Of a stretch of DNA of 64,000 nt, positions 24,401 to 39,400 are shown piece by piece. Made by a program: the position numbers and the translations under genes. Under the pieces are notes generated by a model. It was not told the origin of the DNA, searched no databases, and saw only the letters and a list, made by a program, of their open reading frames with translations. The stretch covers positions 6,570,112-6,634,111 of the forward strand of contig WMCF01000018.1 of the NCBI GenBank assembly GCA_009792885.1, written 5' to 3'. This DNA comes from Eremophila alpestris peregrina. Lineage: Eukaryota > Chordata > Aves > Passeriformes > Alaudidae. Positions within the stretch are counted from its first letter, which is position 1; the number at the start of each line of letters is the position of its first letter.

Positions 24401-27400
24401 TGATGGAATACATTTCAGAAGTTTACTTCAGGGCCTGGAAGAAGGTGTCAGGAGAATTCACAGAGGTAACACTGTGCTTGAAATGTCATTTGGATAGTTT
24501 TGAATTTCATGGAGGCAAAGACTCAGGACTTTCTTCCTCAGAGAGGTTCCTTTAACAAACCTTAAAGAATTATTTCCCTAAGGAAAGGGCCTCTTCAGCA
24601 TTGTCAAGGAGTAACTGTATGTCATGCTTTGAATGTTTTCCCTCTGAGATCAGCTTGGCTGCAGTTAAACACCTTTAATTTTGCAGCTGAAGCATTGTTC
24701 ACACAAATATGGATATACACAATGTTTTTCATAAACATACCTGTTAGTTGAATTACTGAGGCCTTTATTCAGTATGTGCAAGTCTGTATAGCTGATAGCT
24801 CAAGTATTTATCTAGTTTTTGTGGATTTCCATGGAAATTATTAAAGGCATAATTACAGATCACAACAATGCTAGAGCAACAGTTCAAATACCAAAATATT
24901 CTTATTTACCCTGCTTTTAGCTTCTGACAATTGGATTAATTGTATATTCTGAAATTTTGAAAATCACTTGAGGCAGATTGAGGCCCCCAGCATGCAAAAA
25001 AATTGGGCCAAGCAGAAGCCAAGTAAGAAAAGATAGCAGATACTATTTTCAGTTGCTTGTTTTAGGGAAAAATAGCTACAGTACTTACTATTGTTTAATT
25101 CTGTTAACAGGAGCATATGTGTGTTTTTACTGTAGGTACTTGAATATAACTGCATTCAGGATTTCATGCATCATGGAATTCATCTTCCCAGAAGTTCTCC
25201 TGTTCACTCTAAAGTTAGAGAGGTAAGTTCCAGGAATGCATGACATGAACCAGTAGCATCAAAATGAGATCAGTTGCCATAAAGTGGAAAACTTCCATTT
25301 CATACTAAAATCCCCTACCAGGTGTGTCTGGAATGGAAGTCCTTTCCCTCATAGCAACCTGTGTGGGGCTGTGTTTGGGGTGTGCTGCTGGCACAGCAAT
25401 GTTCTGGCTGCTGCTGAGCAGTGCCTGTGTGGTCTCAAGGCTTTCTCCTCCCTCATTTCCCTTGGGAGTGTCCTTATCTTGACCCATGAACTTGCTTTTC
25501 TCCTCCAATTCTTTTTCCTCCTCACTGAGCAGGGAGTGTGTGAATGGCTGTGGGTGTTCAGCTGGTGACTAGAGCCAACCCACCACAAATACTTAAAAAA
25601 ATAGCATATTCTGAGAAACAATGTTAGAACAAATTTTAGGAGGAGCCTGCTTATAGTTCTGCACCAGATTTGTCTTTGCTGCTCAAAAGCAGAAATAGAA
25701 GGGAATTTTCCAGAGTGCCAGAAATAGTTTTTGCTGTCTGTTATCTAAGCTTTCTTTACCTGTAGAATTCATCTTTCCATAGGCAATCACAGGGACAAAA
25801 AGTCATAACCTTCTTGAGGCAAACTTAGTAGATCTGAAATGAAACTTGGCTTTTTTTCTTTCTGTTATGTGTGTAGGGGATTTGTAAATGTTTATAAGGC
25901 CAAGCTTTGATTCCAGTTGTCTGTCTGTGGTGTTTAGTCATGGTCAGAACATTAGAAGCAGAATGAGAAGTGCACAAGACTTTGAAAGACATTTGTATTT
26001 TCCCCCAAATACCCAGACTGTAGAGTGCATGCTGTGTGCAATATACAGCTCTACATCCCAGTGTGCAATACTACAGTGGCTTTTTTGGTTGTTTTGGTTT
26101 GGATTTTTTTGGGTTGGTTTTTTTAGGGGCTTTGTTCTGTTTTGTTTTCTCATAGCTATAGGATTTCCTTGTCCTGTGATTCCTGATCGATGGAACAGGC
26201 TTTTGACAGGGCATTTCATCTTTTTCAGACTCCAAGGCTCATGATCTTGAAAGAGGACAGTGAATAAATATGTCTTTGGGCTACAAGTGGTGTAGGTCTT
26301 GGAATAAATTTGAACTGACCACTAGAGGGTCAGCTTCTTTTCAAATTTCATGTATTCTGTGTTCCAAGATCTTCAGGGAGTTATCAGTGCTGTGTTGATC
26401 AAGGCCAGAAATGTTCAGAGGATGATCTTGTCTCCCTTTTTGATTAATTACCAACCTTAGAACACAGCTCAGACTGCTGTGGAGGAATTCTTCATACCAA
26501 GTTACATGATGTCCTTTCTCATATTCTGCTCTGGTCTTCCACTTTCTTTTCTGCATAATTTAGATACAAAAATAACAGGATTTTAGCTAATTAAGCACAG
26601 TTTTGAGTCCAAGGAGTGCTGATACTTGCTTTTCATAAATTCCTTAAAGATGTATTAGGTTTATACATGTGTCTTTAGATAATTCCACTTACCAGATAAG
26701 TGCCTTTGTTCTTAACAGAGAAAAGCTTTATTTATCTGTGGTTCATAATTTCATGGTTTCAAACTATTTCTGCCAGTTACTCTAAAAATAATTTTTACAG
26801 TAACAAAAATGAGATGTTGCTGTGAAATTCTCTAGCTATGTTTTTTTCTTGGTTGTAGAGCTTTATATAAACTTATTGACTCTATAAATGTATAAAATAT
26901 TATATTTATTAGATTGCTTTAATTTTACTATTTTTGATACTTCCTAATAATATATAGGGTCAATTAGTATGTTTAGTTTTATCATTTCCATAGTATGAAA
27001 ACTCTGGTCTTATATAATTAAGAAATGAGACAACCCCTTAGCACTTCCTGAATGTAGAATGTTAAAATGGCTTTGGGGCCTGTTTTATTTGTTTTTTCTT
27101 AGATGCTGAGTTATTTTCATAAACAAAGTAAAGTTCGTCAAGGAGTTGAAGAGATGCTTTACAGATTGTATCATCCCATCCTCTGGAGAGCACTGAAGGT
27201 AATTATCCTGCTCAGAAAATACAAGTGTCTTTTTCCAACTGTGACATTTTGGGTCCCTTCCACATCTTCTGGTTTTATTATTTGCTTTTAAAATTAAATG
27301 GCCACAAAAACCAAAATGAGTGTTTAACATCACAGATGTAGCTGAGTAACTTTGCAAGTTGTAATCAGGCATAGCATGCACAATAATATTCTAATTTGTT

Positions 27401-30400
27401 AATATAATTTACTTGTAAAATTCACTTTTTTTTCAGGTACCTAGAGTGCTTTCCAGGACTGCAGTTGGTGTTCTTATCTTCTCAACCTGAAAATTCTTTT
27501 TAGTCCTGTATTATCTTTTCCAAGATCTTTAGGGAATTATCAGTGTTTTATTGATCAAAGCCAGAAATGTTCAGAGGATGGTTTAGTCTCACTTTTTAAT
27601 GAATTACCAGCCTTAGAATGCAGCTGAATGAATTCATTAGTGTATTAATTAAGGAAAACTTTTATTCTGCTTGGATTGTGTGGGCACACATTCATGGTAT
27701 GGATGTGCAGTCAGAATGCAATTTCTTACTTGTAGTTGTTTTATGGTGTGTGTGTGTCCTTCTGTGGATTGCCTGCATGGCCTCAAGGGGACCCTCTGCA
27801 GTTTGTCTGCTCAGTTGCACTCTGTGACTGAGAGGAGCCAAGCTTCCTTCTTTGTCTGAAGTGATGAAATCCCTGTGTGTGAGAGCCTGCACATACAGCC
27901 AAGTTAATTTCTGATGAACACTGACAATTTCATTTACCTGTTGGCCATAAGCATCTTTAGACATGAGAAAGGTGTTTGAAATTCTCCAAGCTGAAAGTAT
28001 TTACCATTAACTTCAAAAGTTGTTTACAGTGGATTTTATGAGATAAAGGAAGGAGTTGAGAGCTGTTTGGTTTCAACAGAACCCTGTGGTGGAGGTGGGA
28101 ATCTGAAGAGTCATTGCTAGCCCAGGATCTTGTTTGGTCTTACATGAAAGGTTGGATCCCATCCTTTTAGAATTAATATAAAGGAGGAACCTCCTGGATG
28201 AAACATTTATGTCCTAGTGCCAGAGAATAATAGCTACAAAGCATGGCTTCCTTTAATTTCTACATTTCTGTCTATGACAAGAATAGGGGTTTAAACTGAT
28301 GGTTGGTAGGTTAACAAAAGACACTGTTCCGTTCTTAAGGGAGTTGCTGCCTGTCAGTGGAGGGTTGTGGTCACTTTCCAAAGCCCAGGACTCAAATGTG
28401 AGCCTAGACTACTTTTTGGAGGAACACACTGTCAAACCTGATGAAATCTGCATACATTTATTTGGAGAAATGTAACAGAAGATGTGTCATGTGGGAAAAA
28501 AGATTAGTGGTTGATTTGCAGCAAGACAGCTGGAGAATTCCTGATTCCAGAAGTGGTTGAAATCTTTAACAGCTGCCATTCATAATGTTCACATCACTAA
28601 TGGTTCCATTGCTAGAACAAATCATGCAGTACTGCATGAAGTATTTGGCATTTGGAATTGTTGCTGTGACTCAAGTTTAAAATACAGAACTAAGAAGGGA
28701 AGCTTGTAACTGCTTTTACTGTTATGGATTCTACTCCAAAGCTGGAAATGTCAGTTTAATTTTAGGTAACCAGTTCGATGCTCCTATTTTAGCCAAATCC
28801 CTAACTCAATATAGAGAAGAACAAATTCTGTCCTAGAACACTGGTTATGAAACAGGAAGGACACACAAGGCCTGTTTACTGAATACAATGAATTCCAGAA
28901 CTGGTGATGCTGACACCACTTGATTTCATTTCTGAAATCTTTAAACTGAGAATGCACATTTTTAATGCAGTTCTCTGGTTTTTCTTCACCTGCTTGTTTT
29001 GCAAGTCCTTAGATTGCACCAGCTTCTTTTGGGGCTTTTACCAACACATCTTTTCTAAGCCTCTGTGCAACTTCAGGTTTTTCTAATATAAGCCCATATG
29101 TAACTTCATCTTTTTTAATGTTCTTATTATGAAAAGCAGGTGTCATGCAAACATAAAAGATGTGCAGTGACTGATTGTTAGTATGAAAAGATATATGGAT
29201 ATAGAAAATATGGATAAGTAGTGATTAAGCTATTTCTTATCAAGCTGAAAAAGTCAAGAACCACTCCTCCAGGAATTCAAGCTGTTCAAGGAAGTGACTC
29301 CTTTAAAGTGTTTGGTTGTCTTTTTAAAATTGTTTTAACATCCCACACATTTAAACTGACATGTCCTAGGGAAGGAGTGTTTGAAATAATTGGAAGTGAA
29401 TTTTCAGAACCTGTAAGACCAGATAAAATTGAAAAGAAAGCTATGAAAATTAACTGAAGAAAAAATTAAATATTATTTCAAAAGGTTCTGAAACTTCCTC
29501 AGAATAGTACAAGCGTAATGGTAAAGAAATATTAGTAATTTAAATAACTGCAGGCTCTGGCATGGAAAAGTCAGTGTGGATTAAAACAGGCCATGAATTT
29601 AAAGTCCTAGGTTCTACCTCACTGAAGACATTGTATCAGCCTGAATATGCAAATACATTTGGGATAAATTCCAGTTAATTAAAGGCAGGAATTTGAACTG
29701 TGGGTACTCAGTTCAGAATTAAATGTGAGCTTGATGGAATTCAGTGTAATGCAATTTAAAAGTTTATGGAAATGAACTTTCTGGAATGGCAATGGTAGAC
29801 AAGGTCTAGGTTATTGCACAAAAACACATTTGAATTAATTTTCACATGCAATTTTAGTGCAGAAGAGCTATTTCACCCTGAATTCACATATTATCCTGTT
29901 ATGTGTTAATCCTTAAATATAGACAAGCTCAGAGTTAAAGGATTTTCTACAACTTTTTAGGATAGAATTATTGTCTTTTTACCCTTAAACTGTTTGCATT
30001 ACCCCTAATAAAAAAAGAAAACACAAGTCCCTAACTAAAAAATGTATGTATGTGCTTTATTTGCTTTTGTAGTATTACATTTCAAATTCCTAGTAATTTT
30101 GTTGACTTGAAGAATTTAGAATGTTATTGTTCTACTCCACCATATCAGGATTGGTCAAAAAGAGAAAACCAAAACAGATTGTAAATGAAGTAATTGTTAC
30201 TAATTTCTTTTGTGTTCTTCTGGTTTTGTCATTAGTTTATTTAAGTTTAAATGTTACATGGTTATTGCCATGTTTCTTTTCCCTGCCTTTGATCTCAATG
30301 TGCTTTATGACAAGGGAAGAAGAAAATTGGCTGATCAGAATAGTCAAGAATCTCCCTGAACTGTTTCATCTTGCTGTTCAATTAGGCCTTCTTTGCCTGT

Positions 30401-33400
30401 TATATTGAGAGATTTTTTTTATTGGACCCAGAATCTGGACAAAATTCTTCCTTCTCCTTTCCAAGTGAAGTCAGCAGAGGCTCTTAATCACTGCACTGCT
30501 GTCTTCAATAATAAAATGCAGTTTGGGAGTTAGATTGCAGCTTTCTCGTTGAGATGCCTTGAATTTCTTCATGGTTTCATTTCCTGCTCTCTTTTTCTGT
30601 CCTTTAAAGGTCCACAGGATCAATTATTTTTCACTGAATGAGTGTCTAAATATGCACCTTTTTCCTTTTTTGCATTTGTGGCTCTACAACCTGTAAAATA
30701 TATGGTGGAGTACACTGAAAATGGTTAAATATGGTAAAATGCTGTGAAGCTTCCATGGATTTTTGATGAGCTGCCTGGGGCTCAGAACATGGTTCTGATA
30801 CTTCTGAGCAGAGATGCAGAACTGAATGTGTTCTTGCTGGATAAGTTCCTCTCCAAGCTTTCTGGTACTTAGTTACTAAATACTATTTTCTTGAAGAAAT
30901 AGGCTGGAGCTTTTCAATAAAATCACCTGGCTCTTGACAAGCAAGTTAATTAATCCAATCTGATTGAATTCAAGAGTCTCCTGTCCTGAAGAGGAGCTTT
31001 AAGGCCACCAAGAGAAATCCCAATTGTTTTTAATTTATTCAGCATTACTGAAAGCAGAAGGGCTCTGACTGTGTTCCTCAGGGGCGTTGTGATTGTAACA
31101 ATAACTCAGGTTTTACTGAATGGGCAGAAATGTAAAGTAAAACATTAAAACTCGTATGTGACTTTGAGTTCTTCCATCCATTTATAAATTCATCTCTTCC
31201 ACCTACTTAGTTAGAAACACTTGTTAAAATGTTGGGAGAACAATATTTAACAGGATACACCTTTGGATATTAACAGTTCTTATGGGAAAAACATCTTCTG
31301 TTACAGGCCAGGAACTCAGAAGTTCGAGCAAATGCCGCATTTTTGTTTGTTGATGCTTTTCCTCTTCGTGATCCCAATTTTCCTGCTGAACAGATGGACA
31401 GTGAAATTCAGAAACAGTTTGAAGAACTTTTTGTAAGTTTTTTATGAAACTAAAATGTGAAAAATGAAACTTTTATTAAATCAAACTCAAAAAAAATTTG
31501 TTGATGCAATTAAAATTGATGGAATTTCTGGATAATTGTAGGGAAATACAGGTATGTGGTGCAGAAAATACAAAAGTAAATGAATATTTTAAATTTCTAT
31601 AGTATGTTTTCTGCAGATGCTATGCACCACTTTAAACTCTAGAAAGGAAACATTTTGGTTTGTTATTCATTAATGTGTGAATGAGAGATGCCTTTGAAAG
31701 ATTAAATGCATGAGTAATGATCTTGATCCTTAGTTAACCCCTAGGGCTGGGGGGGAAGAGCTTCACAGTCACTATGGAAGCACTCAGTGGAAGTTCAGTA
31801 CTGTATTACTAAATACTTCTGAAATTAAGGATAATGGAGAGAACCTTAAAATCTCCTTACCAGTCCAGATGGGTGAGAGTGGGCATAGTATTTTCATTAA
31901 GAAAATGTTTGGGGATTCCTGAGTAAAGATCAGATAATTAAATGAATTTCAAAGTTTTTATATTGTTCCATAGGAACAGTGATCAGTGTAGAAGTATAAA
32001 TGTAATATAAATAAATAGAAGTCCAAATATTCTTAATTAAGTCACAGATGCAAGACTTGATTAATTTTTAAAAAATAAATTCAAAAGTCCAATGAGAAAA
32101 GTTGGCCAATAGTTATCCTAATTTTGCTTCTGATTTAAATTTCCTTGTTCTCTTCATAATAAAATGCCTTGAGGGACTATTAATAGTACAGTTTTATTGT
32201 ATGACAATTTTCATAATGATTCTAAGGGAATGCATTTTGTTTATGAGAGGCTCAGGTCAAACAGCAGCAGAGTCACAATAATCCATATGCTCACAGCATT
32301 ATTCTTCTGTTTGTTTTAGAATCTCTTAGAAGATCCTCATCCAGTTGTCCGCTCTACAGGGATCCTTGGAGTCACTCAGATCACATCCAAGTACTGGGAG
32401 ATGATGCCTGCAACAATTCTCACTGATCTTTTAAAGAAGATAACAGGAGAGCTGGCATGTGATGTCACATCTGCTGATGTTCGGTGCTCTGTTTTTAAAG
32501 TAAATGCTCTCTATCATTGTCATTTTTCTAGTTTACTTGATGTACAGGTTTCTAGTCTAGGCCACTTTAAATCAAGGAAATTACTTGTTCTTCAAAATGT
32601 CTTAGTCAGTAGAATTCCTCATACATGGAGGTTTTGCACATTTCATAAAAGCCACATGTTTGGAAAACACAAATGTCTTTTCAATTAGTAACTGCCTTTC
32701 TGACTCTCTGAGGTTTTTCAGTTCCAGTTGTACACATGCTGTTTGGACCCAAGAATTTATTTTTTTTAGCTATTAGAAATAATACTTAGCCTTGAAAATA
32801 CATGTAGGCAGGTTCCAGAATGTTCTTACATCACTGGCTTTAGCACATCCCAAATCATGCACAATTAGGATTTTATACCTCACTTTGTATGTGTGAGGTT
32901 TGGATGGATATACTTCCACAGTTTGTCTGGTGATGCCTCCTCCCATGCATTGCTCACTGTGTTAGAAATAGTTCATCTACATCTTTCTGGCATGTGAGAA
33001 ATAACTGATAGCTTGGACTGAAAAATGAACTCCTGAAGCAGCATTTTCACTTGAAGATTTTGTGTCTGTGTCAGTTCAGCCTTAAATTGAAGCTTCATCC
33101 TGTTAATCCTCACTTGCTCCACTACTGCTTCATTGAGGGGCTATACTGAATAAGCAGAAGTGCTAATTTAAAAATGAATTGGAAAAAAGAAATATATTTT
33201 TAATTTGAAATCAGCATATTTTAGAGAGCTGGTGTGCTCAGATAGAGGGCAGTGATCTTAGTGTAGGTCTGAAGCTGATTCAGCTGAAGTGAGTTCACTG
33301 AACACAGTTCACTGTAAATTGAAGTAATTAAAGCAGTTTTTACCAAAGAATATCACAAGAAAAATAAGCATGCACAGTGTCTGCTCCTGCTTTATTTACC

Positions 33401-36400
33401 ATGAGAAGTGTCCTGGTCCCCTTCAACAATTTTTACCTATAGATTTTTCTGGATTTTTTTATTTTAGTGCCTCCCAATAATTTTGGACAACAAACTAAGT
33501 CACCCACTCCTGGAGCAGCTCCTGCCTGCAACCAGACACAGCCTTCATGACAATTCTGAGAAAGTGCGAGTGGCTTTTGTGGAAATGCTGCTCAAGGTCA
33601 AGGCTACCAAGGCTGCCAAGGTAGGATAATGACACTTGAGAAGTACCAAGGAGACAAAAAAAAATAAAAAGTGCATTTTGAGACTGCTGTTCCTAAAAAA
33701 AAAAGAAATAACCTGCTTTGCTCTGGTAATACTCTTAATATTTGTAGTATCCTGAGTGCTCTGTGGGTCCTTATTCTCTCTGGGGATGGGCAGGGGAGAG
33801 CAGTGGGTTACAGCCACACTTCCCTCAGCTGCTCAACTCTTAAATCCCTAACACCTTAACCCAGAAATTTTTTTGCTTTGATTATCCTATTTTAGTAATG
33901 TCTATTTATGTTTTGTGGGCACATACTTCAGGATTTCGGTGTCTTTTTATAGTGACTTTTAATGTATTTTATGCTCTGCTGTGGGCTCTTATTTAGGGTG
34001 ATACTGTCCAGCCACAGGCATAGCATCTTTGAGCTCTCATTCCACTCTCTAATGTTAATACTTTTTTAATTTCAATTTTATATTTTAAATTAACAAAGGT
34101 TTTGTCTCTTGCTAAGCCTAATAAAGACATAAAACTATTAGAAAGCATCCAGAGGAGGGCTCTGATGATGGTGAAGGGTGTGGAGGGGAAGCCATACAAG
34201 GAGTGGCTGAGGTCACTTGGTCTGTGAATTATTCTGAGTTTGCTGCCATTAAAGACAGAGAAAAAAAGATGAATCTCAATGTCAGGGATTTTTTAGGGGA
34301 AGGAAAGATCAGGTTTACATAAAGAAAAAAAATCCTAGTGAGTGTTAGATGTTTGTCAATAACTTCCTCTTGATGAAAAATTGTAATGTGTATTTATGGT
34401 AAGTCCTGGGATTACGTTAAACTTACTTGTTATGACAGTTCTAGTAGGAACATCCATAATTCAAATTCATAGGTAATTAGCTGCTGCAAGTATTTCTACT
34501 CAAGAGTAAAATACGTTCCTTGGCTTTGAAAAATACTTTCTTTTTTATTTTGTTTTTTGTTTTAATTTGACATTGTCCAGCCTAATTAATTCAGAATCTT
34601 CTCAGAAAAATTACACATTTAGTGTTACTGCTGGCATAACAGCTGTGTAGTCTTTCTGAATTTCATAGCCTTTGATTTCTGTGTTATGAATAAACTAGAG
34701 CTCTGCTAAGAATGGGATGCAATCAATATTTGGTAATGTAGGGTTTGGGATGGTTTTGGAAAGAGTGTTGAGCCATACAGGTTTTTAAGGTGTACACAAG
34801 ACTTGTAAATAGCTTGGTCCTACTTTGTCCTGTAAGGAGAATATGAAACATGGCACATAATGACAGATAATTATATTTTAAGGTGATATCCTTGTAGAGT
34901 AAATAGTTCTTCCCTGTGTCTATGGAATTGCAGTAGTATTGTGATACAATCTCAGCTGGCCAGAGTGTACTGAGCCCCCTGAAGATGTCTCAAGTCTGAG
35001 GGTGTCCTGCACTTCCAGAAATGGCTTAAAAATCATTTGCGAGATGGGTCCTTGGGTGTGTTTTATAAAGCAAAAGGTTTAATGAACTTATAAAATAATA
35101 AAGAACAAAATAGTACCCAAGCACAGGCACATGCAAGCATTGTACCTGGCTACTACATCCCAGAAAGCCCCAAGAATCTCTGTGCCCTCCCTTAAATACA
35201 GAATGGTTTAGGTGGGGTTTTTGGCAAACTGCCCAACAGAGAATGGCTGCATTTCTGAGGGACAGGTAAAGAGACCTATCAGTGTTTCTGTCCTGGCATT
35301 GAGTCAATGGCTGCCAGGAGAGCAGAGAAATTTCTAGGGCTTTTTCCTTTTAAGGTAAAACTGAAACCCTTTTTTTTTCTTATGTGGAAAACATCTGCTT
35401 GGTTTAAAGCTGCATTACTACAGTATTGCAGGTGTATTGAACTGGAATTGTTTGAACCACAATTTTACCAGTGAGTCAGTGATACCAGGAGATTTAAAAA
35501 ACCAGCACAGCAAAAAACATGATTGCAGCAGAATGTGACCTCCAGTACACACTGGTGTAACAATAAAAAGTGCTCATGCTTTCCAGGCGAATGTTCCTTA
35601 CATTTATTTAGACTATTGACATAGAAATCACTGAATGAGGTGATGCTTTTTTCCTCTATTTTCATCTGCCTCCTTTGACTATCTTTTCTCACCTGGTGAA
35701 GTTCTGGAGCATCTGTCCCATGGAGCACCTCCTGTGCCGCCTGGAAGCCGACTCGCGGCCGGTGTCGCGGCGCATCGTGAACCTGCTGCTGAACTCCTTC
35801 TTCCCTCCCAGCCAGCCCGAGGACGTGTGGTGTGAGCGCTGTGTCACCCTCATCCAGATGAACCCAGCTGCTGCCAGGAAGTTCTATCAGTATGCTTATG
35901 AGTTTACTGCCCCCACCAATATAGGTAAAGTACAAAACCTTGTGAGCTTTTGGGATAGCACGCTGTGGAAATGGTTTTTTCTTCTTATTTCTGTAACTGT
36001 GGTATGTTGTTGCTAGGTTTTTTGGGTTTTGGTATAATACTGGTTTGTAGTTTTTGAAATTCTTGACAGCAGCAATAAGCACAGCAGGCAGAGTCATCAG
36101 CTTTCTCAACAGTGAGGAGATCAAAGCTTTTCATCTCTGCTCTTAGATGCTGTACTGTACACTCCAGCCCATGGTGGTACCTGGTCCCTCTGTTCCCCTT
36201 TCTCCCCACACGTACCTTGAAACTTTCTCAGTTGATATGTCTCATGTAGAAATAGGGTAGCAAATACCCTGGTGCCTAAAGTGATTTGAGATCTTCATGT
36301 GAAAGATTATATAGAAACTGAAAAAAAACATTTACATTTGCTTATCTGGTTATCTGGCATTTGTGGATCAGTATTTTCAAGTTGCTCAGAAAAAATCTAA

Positions 36401-39400
36401 AAAGTCCTCCTTCAGAAAGGTTCAGTGAAGAGGACATGTACTGTCTGTAATGTCACTGCTTTTTAGAAGAGTCCTATTGAACCAAGTAAAATCAGGAAGG
36501 TTTTGTTTCAGAGAAGTTCTGATAAAACCCAAGTAATCAGGATGGAGTGTCTTGGGTGAAATGCCCAAGCCATTGCCTCTCAACTGATCATCTTGATAAA
36601 GTTATGAAATCAGCTTGTTGTGCTTCCACCAGAGTGGGCATAACCCTTTCACTTTTTCTAGAGCTGAGCTCATTGTTCAAGAGTGCAGTGGTAGGGCTAT
36701 GACCAAAGAATGGGAATTGACAGAGGAATGAGCATTGACATAGGAGGGAATGTGTTCTTTAATGTGGGTCATTAGGTTAACAGCTAGGCCAGATTAAATG
36801 TAGGAGTTGTATGAACTTCCTCTGATTCTGATTTGATAAGGTGGTGGTTATTTGGGGGTTTTTTTAGTGTACTGTTTTAACAATAAAATTACACAGCCTG
36901 ATAATAATGTTGTCATTTCTTCTTCATACTTGAGCATATAAAAGATGTTCACATTTTTTCCAAATTTCTCCATTTTTTCCTAGCTGTTTCCTGTTCTGTT
37001 GCCTACTTTTTCATACTGGCTTTCCAGCATTATAATTACAAGCATTGATTACCAACATCCTTAGCAAATATCAAGTATCTAATTTATTCTTATTCCCTTT
37101 AAATGTAGCTAAACTGATGCTCACCATTCGGCGCTGCCTGAATGCCTGCATCCAGAAAGCCATGAAAGAGACACTCTGTGATAGTGGGGATGATGAGGAT
37201 GATGATGAAGATGGAAGTGAAGGGGAGAACAGCAGTGTAAGGAAGTCCACTTCATGCTAAATTCTGGTTACTTCTGTTCAGTGACACAGAATATGATAGA
37301 AAGTCTGAAGGAAAGCCCTTGGGCATCTCTGGAATTGGAAGGGGGAACTGCTGTTACTGGATTTTCACGTCCTGCAGTAGCAGAAATTTGGTCAAGTAGC
37401 TAGAATAAGATAGAAGGAATATGAAGCATATTTTAAATTAATAGTTGCCTAATTCCAGTGCTGATTATAAATTGGTTTGGTTTTGCAGTTAAATTATTTT
37501 AAAAATTACCATTGCAAGATAAGTGAAGTTAGAGAGATTAAGACTGAATTGTGGAGTTCCTTTTCTACAGCAACCACAATGCCTTTGTAAAGGGGCTAGA
37601 GGGATTTTCAGTGTCTTTTAATTTATTTTAATTTAAATTTCTATTTGAAAATATTATGGGTAATATCATCTAAGTGTTTGTGTTTCAGGTGTTGGATAAT
37701 GTGTTGTCAGTAAATGATGTAGCCAGCATGGCAAGTTTGTTGGAGATCACTGTAATACTCTGGAGAAGTATCCACAAAGCACTAGATCACAATGAAGATG
37801 CCAAAGATTATGCTATCAGGAAGTTTGCTTCTGTACTTCCTGAATATTTTAAAGTATTTCAGGTAAAGAAAGCCTGGATTTTATTATATTTTCTCAGTAT
37901 TTTCTTCACATGCTTTCATGTTGTATGTCTTTTCTCTATTTTTATGGCATTAAGTATTGTTTTTCATTGTTGCTATAAACAGCAGCAAGTTTCTTGGAAT
38001 CACACAAATGGGTAGAAACTATTCTCCAGCTGCAGTGTCTGACTGATAAACCATTATCTAAATAGTCAGCTCAGAAACACTTATGGAATAAATTGCTCTC
38101 CTTGTAAGGTTTTTCCAGGGTTCTATTATTTTGAATGTTTTAGAACTTTTGGAAAACAGTAAATACAAATGTGCCATTGCAGAATAATTACTCAGGGTGC
38201 ATTAGAGTCCACATGCTTTCCTACCCACTGTCCCCTAGACTCTTCCACCAGCGCCACTTCTTGTGATTCAGCTGCCACTGAAGCAGCTGAGGCTCTTTTT
38301 CCACTGAATATGAGCTGGCAGAGTGCACTTGCAGCCCAGAAAGCCAAACATGTCCTGCTGACCTGCTGGAGTGAGTCCAGAGGAGGCCACCAAGGTGATG
38401 AGAGGGATGGAGCACCTCTCCTAAGTGGAAAGGCTCAAAGAATTGGGATTGTTAAGCCTGGAAAAAAGAAGGGTTTGGAGTGACCTAATTGCAGCCTTCC
38501 AGTGCCTGAAGGGAGCCTGCAAGAAAGACAGAGAGGGACATTTTAGAGCATGGAGTGTAGTGACAAGACAAGGGGTATGGATTCAAACTAAAAGAAAGCA
38601 GGTTTAGATTAAATATTAGGAAGAAATTTTTTTTGGTGAGGCACTGGCACAGGTTGTCCAGAGCAGCTGTGGCTGCCCCATCCCTGGAATTGTTCAAGGC
38701 CAGGTTGGATGGGGCTTGGGACAGCCTGGCTCAGTGGAAGGTGTCCCTGCCCATGGCAGGATGGTTGGAACAAGATGATCTCTAAGGTCCCTTCCAACCT
38801 AAATCATTCTGTTATTCTGAGATTCCTGCTAATTTGAATACTCTCTAATGATCTGTTGATGCATTTATTTATTGCTTTGGCTTGATATAGGCAGTTAATT
38901 AAAATCAGTAATTTTCCAATTGTCATTCTCCTTGCTTTAATAGTTTCAGTGTTATTCTTGAGGAGGATGCCATCCTGAGAGTGGCCAATAGTGGCTGCTG
39001 CTCCCAGAGTGAATGTGGAAGGATTATGTACTGGATATCTTAGTTGATGGCTTTTATGCTGAAGTATCCTGAAATATGGTTCCTGTTCCTCTGTAACTTT
39101 GCTGTAGATAATCAGGGAGTGAAAAGCAGCTCATTGCTATGTGTTTTTCTGCAGCACAGACATACAAGTGCTCTCTACCCTGAGTGCATTTGGAAGTTGT
39201 CAAAGACATTCCAAATCTTTGGTAGAGGATGTAGCATCCTTTCTGAAAGGGTCTGGTGAACAGAGAAGATATCCAGCTTTAGCAAGAAACCTCTTTGGCT
39301 TTGATATTCTTCCAGTGAGTAAGCAGCTTGGATCTAAAAGGACCTGTCATCAGAGGCTTAGCTCCTAAAAGGCTACAAACATACTGAAGCAGCCTGTCTC

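Noticed and set aside
35465..36124. 219-codon minus-strand open frame
   Set aside because: It is antisense to NCAPG2 exon 14 and its flanking introns. Its length comes from the stop-poor GC-rich exon, and no family resemblance is seen.
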